A DNA stretch of 64,000 nucleotides from Streptomyces sp. NBC_01341 (GTDB lineage: Bacteria; Actinomycetota; Actinomycetes; Streptomycetales; Streptomycetaceae). The stretch lies in contig NZ_CP108364.1 in assembly GCF_035946055.1 (NCBI RefSeq), positions 1,736,001 through 1,800,000 of the forward strand, given 5' to 3'. The stretch's first letter is position 1, and every line of letters starts with the position of its first letter. Of the stretch, positions 15,238-23,150 are shown one piece after another. A program made the translations under genes and the position numbers. The notes beneath the pieces are model-generated. The model did not search any database, was not told the DNA's origin, and saw only the letters and a list, made by a program, of their open reading frames with translations.

Positions 15238-16086
15238 ATGCACGCATCCACTTCGGGAACCCTCGCGGCGATCCCCCTCGGGGACGCCCGCATCATCGCC
15301 TCCGCCGCATTCGACTTCGCCCCGCTGCCCGGCCGGCGGACCATGCTCGCGACCCCGGTGAGCCCCGCCGCCGGCGCCACTCACGTCACTCTGCACGTCG
15401 TGCGCGTCGCGGCGGGCGAGTCCTTCACCCCGGAGAGGAGCACCGAGGAGGAGAACACCGTGGTCGTCTTCTCCGGCCTGGGCACCGCGACGGTCGGCTC
15501 CCGCAGCCACGGTGTGGCCCGCGGCCACGCCGTGTACGCACCCACCGGGCAGTCCCTGACCCTTACCGCCGACGCGCAGGTCCCGGCCGCCGGCGGCGAG
15601 GGCGGCCTGACCGCCTACGTCTGGCGCACCCCCCTGGCCGCCGGACGCCGTCCCGGCACGGACCCCGAGCCGTTCTCCAGCCTCTGGGACGAGACGACCC
15701 AGCTGCGCGGCTTCGGCGGCACCGGCCAGATCACCCCGGACGCCGACCGCGCCACCATGAACTTCGTCTTCTGGCCCGGCAACGGCAGCAGCCAGCTGTG
15801 TCTGCACTGCGGCATCCAGCAGCCGGGCCAGACCTTCAACGTCCACCTGCACCCCGACAGCGACGAGGCGTTCATCGCCTTCGAGGGCATCGGGCAGATG
15901 TACCTGCGCGACCGCTGGATCGACGTCGAGGCCGGGGACGTCCTGTACGCCGCGCCCGGCGTCCTGCACGGCGCGCGCAACCCGCACACCGGCCCCGAGG
16001 CCCGGCGCTTCGTGACCTGCGGCGGCCCCAGCCCGTACGACCCGGCGCTCTACTCCGCCGCCGGCCTCTCCTCCGACGTCAGGTGA
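15238..16086 (+). CDS. bicupin protein with one intact metal-binding cupin domain
   Basis: 282 residues from ATG 15238, preceded by AAGGAG 10 nt upstream. The C-terminal cupin (about 180-270) has FNVHLHPDSDEAFIAFEG and DVLYAAPGVLHGARNP, a complete His/Glu metal site. The N-terminal cupin (about 40-120; FTPERSTEEENTVVVFSG and HAVYAPTGQSLTLT) lacks the metal histidines. This intact-plus-degenerate bicupin pattern occurs in several enzyme groups, including ureidoglycine aminohydrolases and various dioxygenases and isomerases, so the reaction cannot be assigned. It is first gene of the second right-arm operon and is followed by the asparagine synthetase homologue after 8 bp. Confidence 0.85.
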   Translation: MHASTSGTLAAIPLGDARIIASAAFDFAPLPGRRTMLATPVSPAAGATHVTLHVVRVAAGESFTPERSTEEENTVVVFSGLGTATVGSRSHGVARGHAVYAPTGQSLTLTADAQVPAAGGEGGLTAYVWRTPLAAGRRPGTDPEPFSSLWDETTQLRGFGGTGQITPDADRATMNFVFWPGNGSSQLCLHCGIQQPGQTFNVHLHPDSDEAFIAFEGIGQMYLRDRWIDVEAGDVLYAAPGVLHGARNPHTGPEARRFVTCGGPSPYDPALYSAAGLSSDVR

Positions 16087-16094
16087 TCTGAGCC

Positions 16095-17951
16095 ATGTGC
16101 CGCATCCACGGATCCTTCCACGCCCGCACCACCGCCCAGGAAATGCGCGACGTCGCCGCCCTCCAGCACCACGGCGGGCCCGACGCCCAGTCCTTCGCCC
16201 AGCACTCCGGCTGGGCACTCGGCAACAACCGGCTGTCGATCATGGACCCCGAGGGCGGCGCCCAGCCGTACCGCCTCGGTGAGATCACCGTCGTCTTCAA
16301 CGGCGAGCTCTACAACCACGACCGGCTGCGCACCGAACTCATACGGCAGGGCTTCCACTTCGAGGACCGCTGCGACGGCTCGATCCTGCCGGCGCTGTAC
16401 CTCACCTACGGCGAACGGTTCGCCGAACAACTGGACGGCATGTTCTCCGTGGCCGTCATGGACCTGCGCTCCGCCCCGCGTCTGGTGATCGCCACCGACG
16501 CCTCCGGCATGAAGCCCCTCTACTACCACTGGGAGGAGCGCAGCGGCCGGTTCCACTTCGCCTCGGAGCTCCCCGCGCTGCTCGGCTTCACCGACGTACG
16601 CCCCTACGAGGACGAACTGGGTCTGCACACCTACCTGTCGGCGAAGACGCCCTTCGGCCAGCGCACCATGTTCCAGGGCATCGACGTGCTGCCGCCGGCC
16701 GCCACCGCGGTCGTCACCCGCGAGGAGGGCCTGCACCTCACCACCCGGCGGATGGGGTACGAGAGCGCGCCCCCGGTCCGCGAGGAGCGCAGTCTCGCGC
16801 AGACGGGCGGAGAGCTGCGGGATCTGCTGGCCCGCGAAGTGTCCAGGCTGCTGATCGCGGACGCCCCGGTCGCGGCGATCACCTCCGGCGGTCTCGACTC
16901 CAGCCTGGTCACCGCGCTCGCCGCCCGGACCCTGCGGGACCGCGGGGCGTCCGGCGCCCTGCACACCTTCAACATCGCCTACACGGGCGACTGGCCGGGC
17001 GACGAGCGTGTCTTCGCCGACGAGGTGTCACGGCACACCGGCACCGTCCACCACCAGGTGGAGATCGACCCGGCCACCTTCCCCGACCTGATGGGCGACG
17101 TCGTACGGCATCTGGGCCAGCCCAACGCCGACCCGATCACGCTCAGCACCTTCTCGCTCTTCCGGGCGGTCCGCGACGCGGGGTTCAAGGTCGCCCTCAC
17201 CGGCGACGCGGCCGACGAACTCTTCGGCGGGTACTCGCGCATGACGCAGGCCGTCGCCGCGCCCGAGGGCTCGGACTGGGCCGGCGCCTATCTCGACCAC
17301 CTCGCCGCCGTGCCGCGTTCCCTGCGCGATCACCTGTACACCGGTGACTACGCCGCCCGGGTGCGCTCCCACGGGACGGCCATGCCGCCCGGCCTCACCG
17401 AGACGCTCGCGCACGGCGCGGGCAGCCGTCTCCAGCGGATCTCCCGCATCGAGCAGCGCTACCGGCTGCCCGCCTACCACCTGCGCCGTGTCGACCACCT
17501 GTCGATGGCGAGCTCCGTGGAGGCCAGGCTGCCGTTCTGCCAGCCGAGCATCGTGCGCTACGCGGCGACGCTGCCCGACCACCACCGCACCGTCCCCGGC
17601 ACGGGTGTCAAGCGCGCTCTCTACCGGGCCGCGGACGGCCTGCTTCCGGACAGTGTCCTGAACCGCCCCAAGCAGCCGTTCACCCTGCCGATCACGGCGA
17701 TGCTGGCCCCCGGGCAGCGGCTGTGGGCCATGGCCCGCGACGTGCTGTCCCCGCAGGCGCTGCGTGCCGACGGGAGGATGCGGTACGAGGCGGTGGACGC
17801 CCTGTTCGCCGAGCAGGCGGTCAAGCCGTCCGACCAGGTGTCACTGGCCCTGTGGGCGCTGATGTCGCATCAGATGTGGCGCACCGAGTTCTTCGGCGCG
17901 GCCGCCGGGGCCTCGCTGCGCACTCCGGAGCCGGCGGGGGCGGTCGTATGA
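16095..17951 (+). CDS. glutamine-dependent asparagine synthetase-family amidotransferase
   Basis: 618 residues. N-terminal class II glutamine amidotransferase domain with nucleophile Cys2 (MCRIHGSF) and GNNRLSIMDPEGGAQP, VFNGELYN; C-terminal synthetase domain with the ATP-pyrophosphatase loop SGGLDSS at about residue 264 and ALTGDAADELFGGY. All catalytic residues needed for ammonia release and beta-aspartyl-AMP-type activation appear intact. In specialised clusters AsnB homologues amidate or cyclise unusual carboxylates rather than making asparagine. It is co-transcribed with the bicupin and overlaps the PrpF-like gene by 4 bp (ATGA). Confidence 0.92.
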   Translation: MCRIHGSFHARTTAQEMRDVAALQHHGGPDAQSFAQHSGWALGNNRLSIMDPEGGAQPYRLGEITVVFNGELYNHDRLRTELIRQGFHFEDRCDGSILPALYLTYGERFAEQLDGMFSVAVMDLRSAPRLVIATDASGMKPLYYHWEERSGRFHFASELPALLGFTDVRPYEDELGLHTYLSAKTPFGQRTMFQGIDVLPPAATAVVTREEGLHLTTRRMGYESAPPVREERSLAQTGGELRDLLAREVSRLLIADAPVAAITSGGLDSSLVTALAARTLRDRGASGALHTFNIAYTGDWPGDERVFADEVSRHTGTVHHQVEIDPATFPDLMGDVVRHLGQPNADPITLSTFSLFRAVRDAGFKVALTGDAADELFGGYSRMTQAVAAPEGSDWAGAYLDHLAAVPRSLRDHLYTGDYAARVRSHGTAMPPGLTETLAHGAGSRLQRISRIEQRYRLPAYHLRRVDHLSMASSVEARLPFCQPSIVRYAATLPDHHRTVPGTGVKRALYRAADGLLPDSVLNRPKQPFTLPITAMLAPGQRLWAMARDVLSPQALRADGRMRYEAVDALFAEQAVKPSDQVSLALWALMSHQMWRTEFFGAAAGASLRTPEPAGAVV

Positions 17952-19051
17952 ACGTCTCCCTGGCCAAGGCGCACGGCGCGCCCTGCCCCACCGTCGTCCT
18001 GGACGGCCGTGTGTTCCCGGAGTCCGAGCCCGAACTGCTGGACGCGCTGGCCGGCCTACGGGCGGACCTGAGCGGGCAGGGCGCGGGCGACGTGCTGAAG
18101 AACGCGATCGTACGGCCCTCCCGCCACCCGTTGTTCGACCTCGACTACCGGTTCGTGCAGTCCCTCCCGCAGAGCCACGACAGCTTCGACCTACGCGGCT
18201 CCTGCGGTCACTCGATCCTGGCCGCCGTCGAGGCGGCGGCGCGCACCGGCATGATCCAGCCGCTCGTGCCGGGCTGCCGGGTCCGGGTCAACGTCCTGAA
18301 CAACGGCGACAACGTGGTGTGCGAGACGGAGGAGACCTCCGACGGCGGCACCCGGTTCACCGCCCACTTCCTGTGCTCTCCACCCCTGAGGCTGCCCGAA
18401 CTGCTGATGACGGGCGAGCCGGTCACGCACGTCCCCTTCGAAGGCCGTTCCGTTCCCGTGTCACTGGTGTCGATGGGCAACCCGTACGCCTTCGTCGACG
18501 CCTCCCACCTCGGGGTCGGCGGACCCGACGCGCTCTTCGCGGACGATCCGAGACTGTTCACCGCCATGACGCGGCTGCGGGTCGCGGTCTGCGAGTCGCA
18601 GGGGTGGGACACCTTCGGAGCCTTCCCGAAGATCGCCGCTCTGTTGCCGCAGGACGGCGGCGGACTGTTCGTACGGGCCGTGTCGGTCCCCTCGTGGCAT
18701 CCCACGGTCGCCCTGACCGGTGCGATCTGCCTGGGTGCGGCCGCCGGGATCGTGGGCTCGGTGCCCTGGTCACTGGCCGGGACGTCGGCGCAGGACCCCG
18801 ACGCCCTGCTGTCGGTGCGCACCCCCGGCGGGTGCGTGCGGGTCGCCGCCCACTCGACGCTCGGCCCCGACGACGTGCGCAGGCTCGCCTGGGTGTCGGT
18901 GGCCGAGAAGCAGGTCGACTACCGGGGGCTGCTGCCGCGTTCGCGGTCCGTCACCCCACGGACCGGCTCCGTCGCCGGGGACCGCACTCCCGTGCTCGCC
19001 ACGTCCGACCACTCATCCGAGGAGACACCGTGGGTTCCGCTGACAGCCTGA
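17948..19051 (+). CDS. PrpF-like isomerase (diaminopimelate-epimerase fold)
   Basis: 367 residues from ATG 17948, overlapping the asparagine-synthetase stop by 4 bp. The sequence matches the PrpF/methylaconitate-isomerase group by its two-lobed pattern: SCGHSILAAVEAAARTGMI in the N-lobe and SMGNPYAFVDASHLGVGG, then VSVPSWHPTVALTGAICLGA in the C-lobe. These proteins share the diaminopimelate epimerase fold and isomerise or racemise carboxylic and amino acids by proton transfer. A DapF-fold racemase is also part of the D-cycloserine pathway, an interesting parallel. The substrate is unknown and sequence similarity is moderate, so function is given at fold level. Confidence 0.75.
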   Translation: MNVSLAKAHGAPCPTVVLDGRVFPESEPELLDALAGLRADLSGQGAGDVLKNAIVRPSRHPLFDLDYRFVQSLPQSHDSFDLRGSCGHSILAAVEAAARTGMIQPLVPGCRVRVNVLNNGDNVVCETEETSDGGTRFTAHFLCSPPLRLPELLMTGEPVTHVPFEGRSVPVSLVSMGNPYAFVDASHLGVGGPDALFADDPRLFTAMTRLRVAVCESQGWDTFGAFPKIAALLPQDGGGLFVRAVSVPSWHPTVALTGAICLGAAAGIVGSVPWSLAGTSAQDPDALLSVRTPGGCVRVAAHSTLGPDDVRRLAWVSVAEKQVDYRGLLPRSRSVTPRTGSVAGDRTPVLATSDHSSEETPWVPLTA

Positions 19052-20265
19052 CCGCCGTGCGCGGGAGCACCGTGCCCCCCGCGCTCCCCGACACGTACGC
19101 CGACCCGTTCGTGGAGGCCGGCACCGCCCGGGGCCACGCCTTCCGTACCACCCCCCTCCTCCCTTCGCCCGAGGTGCTGAGCCGTCTGTCCGCGTGTGCC
19201 GAGGCGGCCGACCTCAGCGGGGAGCCCGACCGGGAGGCCGTCGCCGTGCTGCGCGAGAGCGGCCTGCTGGCGCTCGTCGTCCCCACGTCCCACGGCGGTG
19301 CCGGAGCGGACGCGGTGGCGCTCAACTCCTGTGTCGAACACGTCGCGTCGGTGAACGCCTCCGCCGCGATCATGCTCTTCCAGCACTGCGCCGTCACCAG
19401 CCGGATCGTGGAGAACGGCACCCCCGCCCAGCACCGCGAAGTCCTGCCCAGGCTGGCCGACGGCCGGTGGCTGGCGGCTTCCGCCTGGTCGGAGAGCGGA
19501 GCCGGTGCCGCCAAGAAGAACCTCTCGACCAGAGCCCACCGCACCACCGGCGGCGACTGGCTGCTCGACGGCGCCAAGTCCTTCACCACGAGCGCGGGGC
19601 TGGCCGACGTCTATCTGGTCCTGGCCCAGTCGCAGGAGGAATCCGCACCGTCCGCCTCGGCGCAGGACACCGGGTACGGCGCCGCCGGGCAGACGTTCTT
19701 CCTGATCCCCGGCGACCATGCGGGCCTGCTGCCCGACACCTCGATGCGGCTGGCCGGGATGCGCGGCTCCGCCACGGGGTTCGTGTCGGTGCGGGAGTGC
19801 CGCGTCCCCGACACCGCACGGCTGGGCGCGACGGGCGTCGCCGCGTCCATCATCGCCCGGGTCCGGGACAGCGGCGCGACGCTCGGCGCGGTCGCCGTCG
19901 GGATCGCCCAGGCGGCGCTCGACGCCGCGCACGAGCACGCGGCGCGGCGCGGGCTCTACGCCCACCAGGCGGTGCGCCACCGGCTGGTGGACCTGACGAC
20001 CCAGGTCGAGACCGCCCGCGCGGTGGTGGAACGCGCCGGCCGCCGCACCTCGGCCGACCCCGGCCTGACCACCCTGCACTCCAAGCTGGCGGCCTCCGCG
20101 ACGGCCGAGCGGGTCGTGGCGGACGTGGCGCAGTTCCTCGGCTCGGCGGGCTACGTCGAGACGCACCCGATCAACCGGTTCGGGCGCGACGCCCGTGCCG
20201 TCGCCCTGATGGGACCGACCAACGACCTCTGCAAGGAATTGGTGAGTCTGCCGTGGAACCGTTGA
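19030..20265 (+). CDS. acyl-CoA-dehydrogenase-fold flavoprotein, probable flavin-dependent monooxygenase
   Basis: 411 residues from GTG 19030 (GAGGAG 5 nt upstream), overlapping the PrpF-like gene by 22 bp. It has the acyl-CoA dehydrogenase layout: helical N-domain, central beta-domain with SAWSESGAGA and DGAKSFTTSAG, and C-terminal helical domain with QFLGSAGYVETHPINRFGRD. The position of the usual catalytic Glu (Y-E-G-T in dehydrogenases) reads M-G-P-T (394-397), and no Glu is seen at the alternative isovaleryl-CoA dehydrogenase position. A flavin reductase is encoded two genes downstream in the same operon. Together these suggest a class D two-component flavin monooxygenase, for example an N- or C-hydroxylase, rather than a dehydrogenase. 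This is inference; an unusual dehydrogenase remains possible. Confidence 0.78.
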   Translation: MGSADSLTAVRGSTVPPALPDTYADPFVEAGTARGHAFRTTPLLPSPEVLSRLSACAEAADLSGEPDREAVAVLRESGLLALVVPTSHGGAGADAVALNSCVEHVASVNASAAIMLFQHCAVTSRIVENGTPAQHREVLPRLADGRWLAASAWSESGAGAAKKNLSTRAHRTTGGDWLLDGAKSFTTSAGLADVYLVLAQSQEESAPSASAQDTGYGAAGQTFFLIPGDHAGLLPDTSMRLAGMRGSATGFVSVRECRVPDTARLGATGVAASIIARVRDSGATLGAVAVGIAQAALDAAHEHAARRGLYAHQAVRHRLVDLTTQVETARAVVERAGRRTSADPGLTTLHSKLAASATAERVVADVAQFLGSAGYVETHPINRFGRDARAVALMGPTNDLCKELVSLPWNR

Positions 20266-21734
20266 ACACCGCCTCGTCCCGTATGTCCACGACCTCCCGT
20301 CACACCTCCGCCCCGGAGGCGGACCTGGTGGTGCAGGGGGGCCTGCTCGTCACCCCCGAGGGGGTCCGCGAGGGTGCCGTCGTCCTCCGCGACGGCCGCG
20401 TCGACTCCCTCGTCGCCCCCGGCGACCCGCTGCCCCCGGGGCCGCGCCTGGACGCCGCCGGCCGGTACGTCCTGCCGGGCCTCATCGACTCGCACGTGCA
20501 CTTCCGCACTCCGGGTCTCGAACACAAGGAGACGTGGGAGAACGGCAGCCGTGCAGCTCTCGCGGGCGGCGTCACCACGGTGATGGACATGCCCAACACC
20601 CGCCCGCCGTCCCTCGACACGGCCTCCCTGCGGGCCAAGGCCGCCCTGATCGCCGGTCGGTCCTACGTGGACCACCGCTTCCACATGGGGGCCGACCCGG
20701 ACCACCCGGAGGTCCTCGCCGGCCTGGACCCGGCGGTGGCGACCTCGGCGAAGGCCTTCATGGCCGGGCACCACACCGCGCCCGTGGTCTTCCGCGAGGC
20801 GCACCAGTTGGAGGCGGCCTTCGCGGCCGCCGCGCGCGGCGGCGTACGCCTCGTGCTGCACGCCGAGGACCAGCACGTCTTCGACCTGCTGGACTCCCGC
20901 GGCGGGGACCCCGAATCCTACGACGCGTACGAGCCGCACCGCCCACGCTCCGGGGCGATCGTGGCCGTCGCCAAGGTCGTGCACCTGGCCCGCACGTACG
21001 GCACCAAGGTGCACGTGCTGCACGTGTCGTCGGCGGAGGAGACCGACATGCTTGCGGCCGCGGCGGGCGAGGGGCTGCCGATCTCCTTCGAAGTCACCGG
21101 CCACCACCTGTCGTTCACCGACCACGACACCGCCCGGCGCGGACCGCGCACCCGGCTGTCCCCCGCCATCCGTGCCCCGCGCGACCGGGAACGCCTGTGG
21201 CAGGCGGTGCTCAGCGGCGAGGCCGCCACCATCGGCAGCGACCACGCCCCGCACACCGTCGAGGAGAAGAACCGTCCGCCGGCCGAGGCACCGCCCGGTC
21301 TGCCGGGCGTGCAGGAGCTCGCCGTGTCCGTGTGGACGGGCATGCTCGCCCGGGGCATCCAGGCCGACGCGGCGGCCGCGCACCTGGCCCGCCTGATGGG
21401 CTCGGGGCCGGCGGACCTGTTCGGGCTGGCGGGCAAGGGCCGTCTCGCGGTCGGCGCGGACGCCGACCTCGCGCTCCTCGATCCGGACGCGCGCTGGCAG
21501 CTGTCCGCGAAGCACGTGCAGTCCCTGTGCGGCTGGTCGGCGTACGAGGGCTGGATGTTCACCGGGCGGTTCACGACGGTGGTGACCGGCGGCCGCATCG
21601 CCTGGGACCTGGCCCGGGGGACGGTGGGTGAACCGCTCGGCCGATGGCTGCCGGGACCGGAGCGGCCTCGGCCCGCGGCGGTGCCGCCCGCCGTGGCGGA
21701 GCGCGAGCCGGAGCTGGAAGGGGCGTCCCGATGA
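20253..21734 (+). CDS. dihydroorotase/hydantoinase-family cyclic amidohydrolase
   Basis: 493 residues from GTG 20253 (GGTGAG 6 nt upstream); an ATG at 20283 without a ribosome site is the alternative. The binuclear metal site of the amidohydrolase superfamily is complete: DSHVHFRTPG (79-88), carboxylated Lys167 in SAKAFMAG, HAED (203-206), His257 in VLHVSSAEE, VTGHHL, and Asp330 in GSDHAPHT. The DSHVHFRTPG form is closest to class I dihydroorotases and allantoinases. It opens or closes a cyclic amide or ureide. No other pyrimidine gene is nearby, so a pathway-specific role is more likely than pyrimidine synthesis. It overlaps the flavoprotein gene by 13 bp and the reductase gene by 4 bp. The C-terminal 30 residues are a Pro/Glu-rich tail. 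Confidence 0.88.
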   Translation: MEPLNTASSRMSTTSRHTSAPEADLVVQGGLLVTPEGVREGAVVLRDGRVDSLVAPGDPLPPGPRLDAAGRYVLPGLIDSHVHFRTPGLEHKETWENGSRAALAGGVTTVMDMPNTRPPSLDTASLRAKAALIAGRSYVDHRFHMGADPDHPEVLAGLDPAVATSAKAFMAGHHTAPVVFREAHQLEAAFAAAARGGVRLVLHAEDQHVFDLLDSRGGDPESYDAYEPHRPRSGAIVAVAKVVHLARTYGTKVHVLHVSSAEETDMLAAAAGEGLPISFEVTGHHLSFTDHDTARRGPRTRLSPAIRAPRDRERLWQAVLSGEAATIGSDHAPHTVEEKNRPPAEAPPGLPGVQELAVSVWTGMLARGIQADAAAAHLARLMGSGPADLFGLAGKGRLAVGADADLALLDPDARWQLSAKHVQSLCGWSAYEGWMFTGRFTTVVTGGRIAWDLARGTVGEPLGRWLPGPERPRPAAVPPAVAEREPELEGASR

Positions 21735-22357
21735 GTGCCACGACTCTGCTCACGGAATCCGGCGCACCGTCCGCCGGCACGATGGGCGGCCGGGACCGCG
21801 AGGCACCGTCCGGCGGTGCCCGCCGGGCCCCCGAGGCGGCCGGTTCGGTCATGTCCCGCGACATCCCGGCCGACGAGTTCCGCGCGGCCATGGCCTCACT
21901 CGCCGCCCCGGTCACCGTCGTGACGTGCTACGACGACACGGGCAGCCCGCGGGGCCTGACGGCCAGTGCGGTGTCCTCATTGTCGCTGGACCCGCCGCTC
22001 CTGCTGGTCTGCCTGGACCGGGGCTCGCGCACCCACGACGTGCTGACCGGTGCGGCCGCCTTCACGGTCCATCTGCTCGGCCCGGAGAACGAGGCCCTGG
22101 CGAAGAAGTTCGCCGGCCCCACCGGACAGCGCTTCGAGGACGTCTCGCTCGCCACCGGGCCCGTCTCCCGCCATGCCCCGCAACTTGCCGACAGCGCACT
22201 GCGGTTGACGTGCGCGCGGCACGACGTGATCGAGGCGGGCGATCACACGATCCTGGTCGGCCGGGTCGCGGTCGCCGACTGCCTGGGCCGCCCGGCCGGT
22301 GGCCTGGTCTGGCACCACAGGGGCTTCGCCCACGCGCGGCCGGCGGAGGCACGCTGA
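21731..22357 (+). CDS. flavin reductase-like FMN-binding protein
   Basis: 208 residues from ATG 21731, overlapping the amidohydrolase stop by 4 bp. After a 45-residue disordered N-terminus the split-barrel flavin reductase domain follows: FRAAMASLAAPVTVVTCYDD, RGLTASAVSSLSLDPPLLLV, and TILVGRVAVADC near the end. Such proteins reduce free FMN or FAD with NAD(P)H for partner monooxygenases. The obvious partner is the acyl-CoA-dehydrogenase-fold flavoprotein at 19030-20265 in the same operon. It is the last gene of the cluster before a convergent terminator. Confidence 0.88.
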   Translation: MSATTLLTESGAPSAGTMGGRDREAPSGGARRAPEAAGSVMSRDIPADEFRAAMASLAAPVTVVTCYDDTGSPRGLTASAVSSLSLDPPLLLVCLDRGSRTHDVLTGAAAFTVHLLGPENEALAKKFAGPTGQRFEDVSLATGPVSRHAPQLADSALRLTCARHDVIEAGDHTILVGRVAVADCLGRPAGGLVWHHRGFAHARPAEAR

Positions 22358-22438
22358 GCGGGCGGGCGCGGTGCCGTCCGCGCTTCCGGCGGCGACGCCG
22401 CGAGGTGGGTGCACGGACGCGGGGAGGGCGCAGGACGA

Positions 22439-22474
22439 GCGGCGGCCCGGCCGGTCCCCCGGCCGGGCCGCCGC
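22439..22474. terminator. terminator hairpin between the biosynthetic cluster and the T7SS locus
   Basis: 16-bp perfect stem (22439-22454 with 22459-22474; GCGGCGGCCCGG-type arm) and a 4-nt loop, 80 bp after the flavin reductase stop and 40 bp before the end of the minus-strand T7SS-associated gene. It marks the boundary between two functional regions. Confidence 0.85.
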
Positions 22475-22511
22475 CGCGTCCGGGTGTGCGGCACGGACGC
22501 CGGCACGGGCG

Positions 22512-23150
22512 TCAGGACGGCGGCGCCGGCCGTGCCCCCGCCGTGTCTCCCGGCCCGTCCCCGCCCGGTGGTGCCGCTGCCTCCCGCAGCGCCTCCGCGA
22601 GTCCGTCCGTGGCCAGCACCATGCCGACGGGGGCCGAGCTGTTGAGGCACAGGCTGTGACCCGGAGGCATGCGGGCGAGCAGGTCCGCGACCAGCAGCGT
22701 CACGTATCCCAGTCCGGCGGCCGTGAGGTAGCGCGGGGAGGTGTAGACCGGGACGACCGCGGTGCCGTCGGGGGCCGAGGCGCTCACCGGCTCACCGTCC
22801 GCGGTGACCAGGACCGCGACCTCGGCACCGGCCAGGGCGGCGGTGACCCCCTCGGCGGGGCCGTACCCGGTGGTGGCGCGCTGGACGGCGCGGTCCACGT
22901 CGTCGGCGGGCTCGGGCCATCCCCGCGCCTCGGGCGACGGCCGGTAGCCCTCGTTGTCCTCCCATTCGACGATCTCCCCCGCGGAGTCGGAGCGCCACTG
23001 CCCCACCACGGCCCAGTCCGGCGGCGTTCCCTCCCCCTGCCATGCGGGATCGCTGAGGTAGAGCCAGTGGTCGGGTGCGAGCCTGGCCGCCCGGACGAAC
23101 TCCGCGGGCGGTGCGGGAGAGGCGGGGCCGTCGGCGCCGGGGTCAGTCAT
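22512..23150 (-). CDS. type VII secretion system-associated protein, SseB-like
   Basis: 212 residues. Sequence features (PDHWLYLSDPAWQGEG near residue 26, WAVVGQWRSDSAGEIVEW, and a C-terminal SseB-like segment VPVYTSPRYLTAAGLGYVTL) match the small soluble proteins annotated as T7SS-associated in Streptomyces. No signal peptide or membrane segment. Its start overlaps the 3' end of the 25.5-kb gene by 8 bp, so it is translationally coupled to it. By position it could be a chaperone, an export adaptor or an immunity protein for the giant protein; none of these can be shown from sequence. Confidence 0.72.
   Translation of the reverse strand: MTDPGADGPASPAPPAEFVRAARLAPDHWLYLSDPAWQGEGTPPDWAVVGQWRSDSAGEIVEWEDNEGYRPSPEARGWPEPADDVDRAVQRATTGYGPAEGVTAALAGAEVAVLVTADGEPVSASAPDGTAVVPVYTSPRYLTAAGLGYVTLLVADLLARMPPGHSLCLNSSAPVGMVLATDGLAEALREAAAPPGGDGPGDTAGARPAPPS

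Noticed and set aside
11617..19051. The cluster as a D-cycloserine cluster
   Set aside because: The heme protein, arginase-like and typical ligase genes of that pathway are missing, and several enzymes here have no counterpart there.
20253..21734. Dihydroorotase as a housekeeping pyrimidine gene
   Set aside because: No other pyr genes are nearby and it overlaps pathway genes on both sides.
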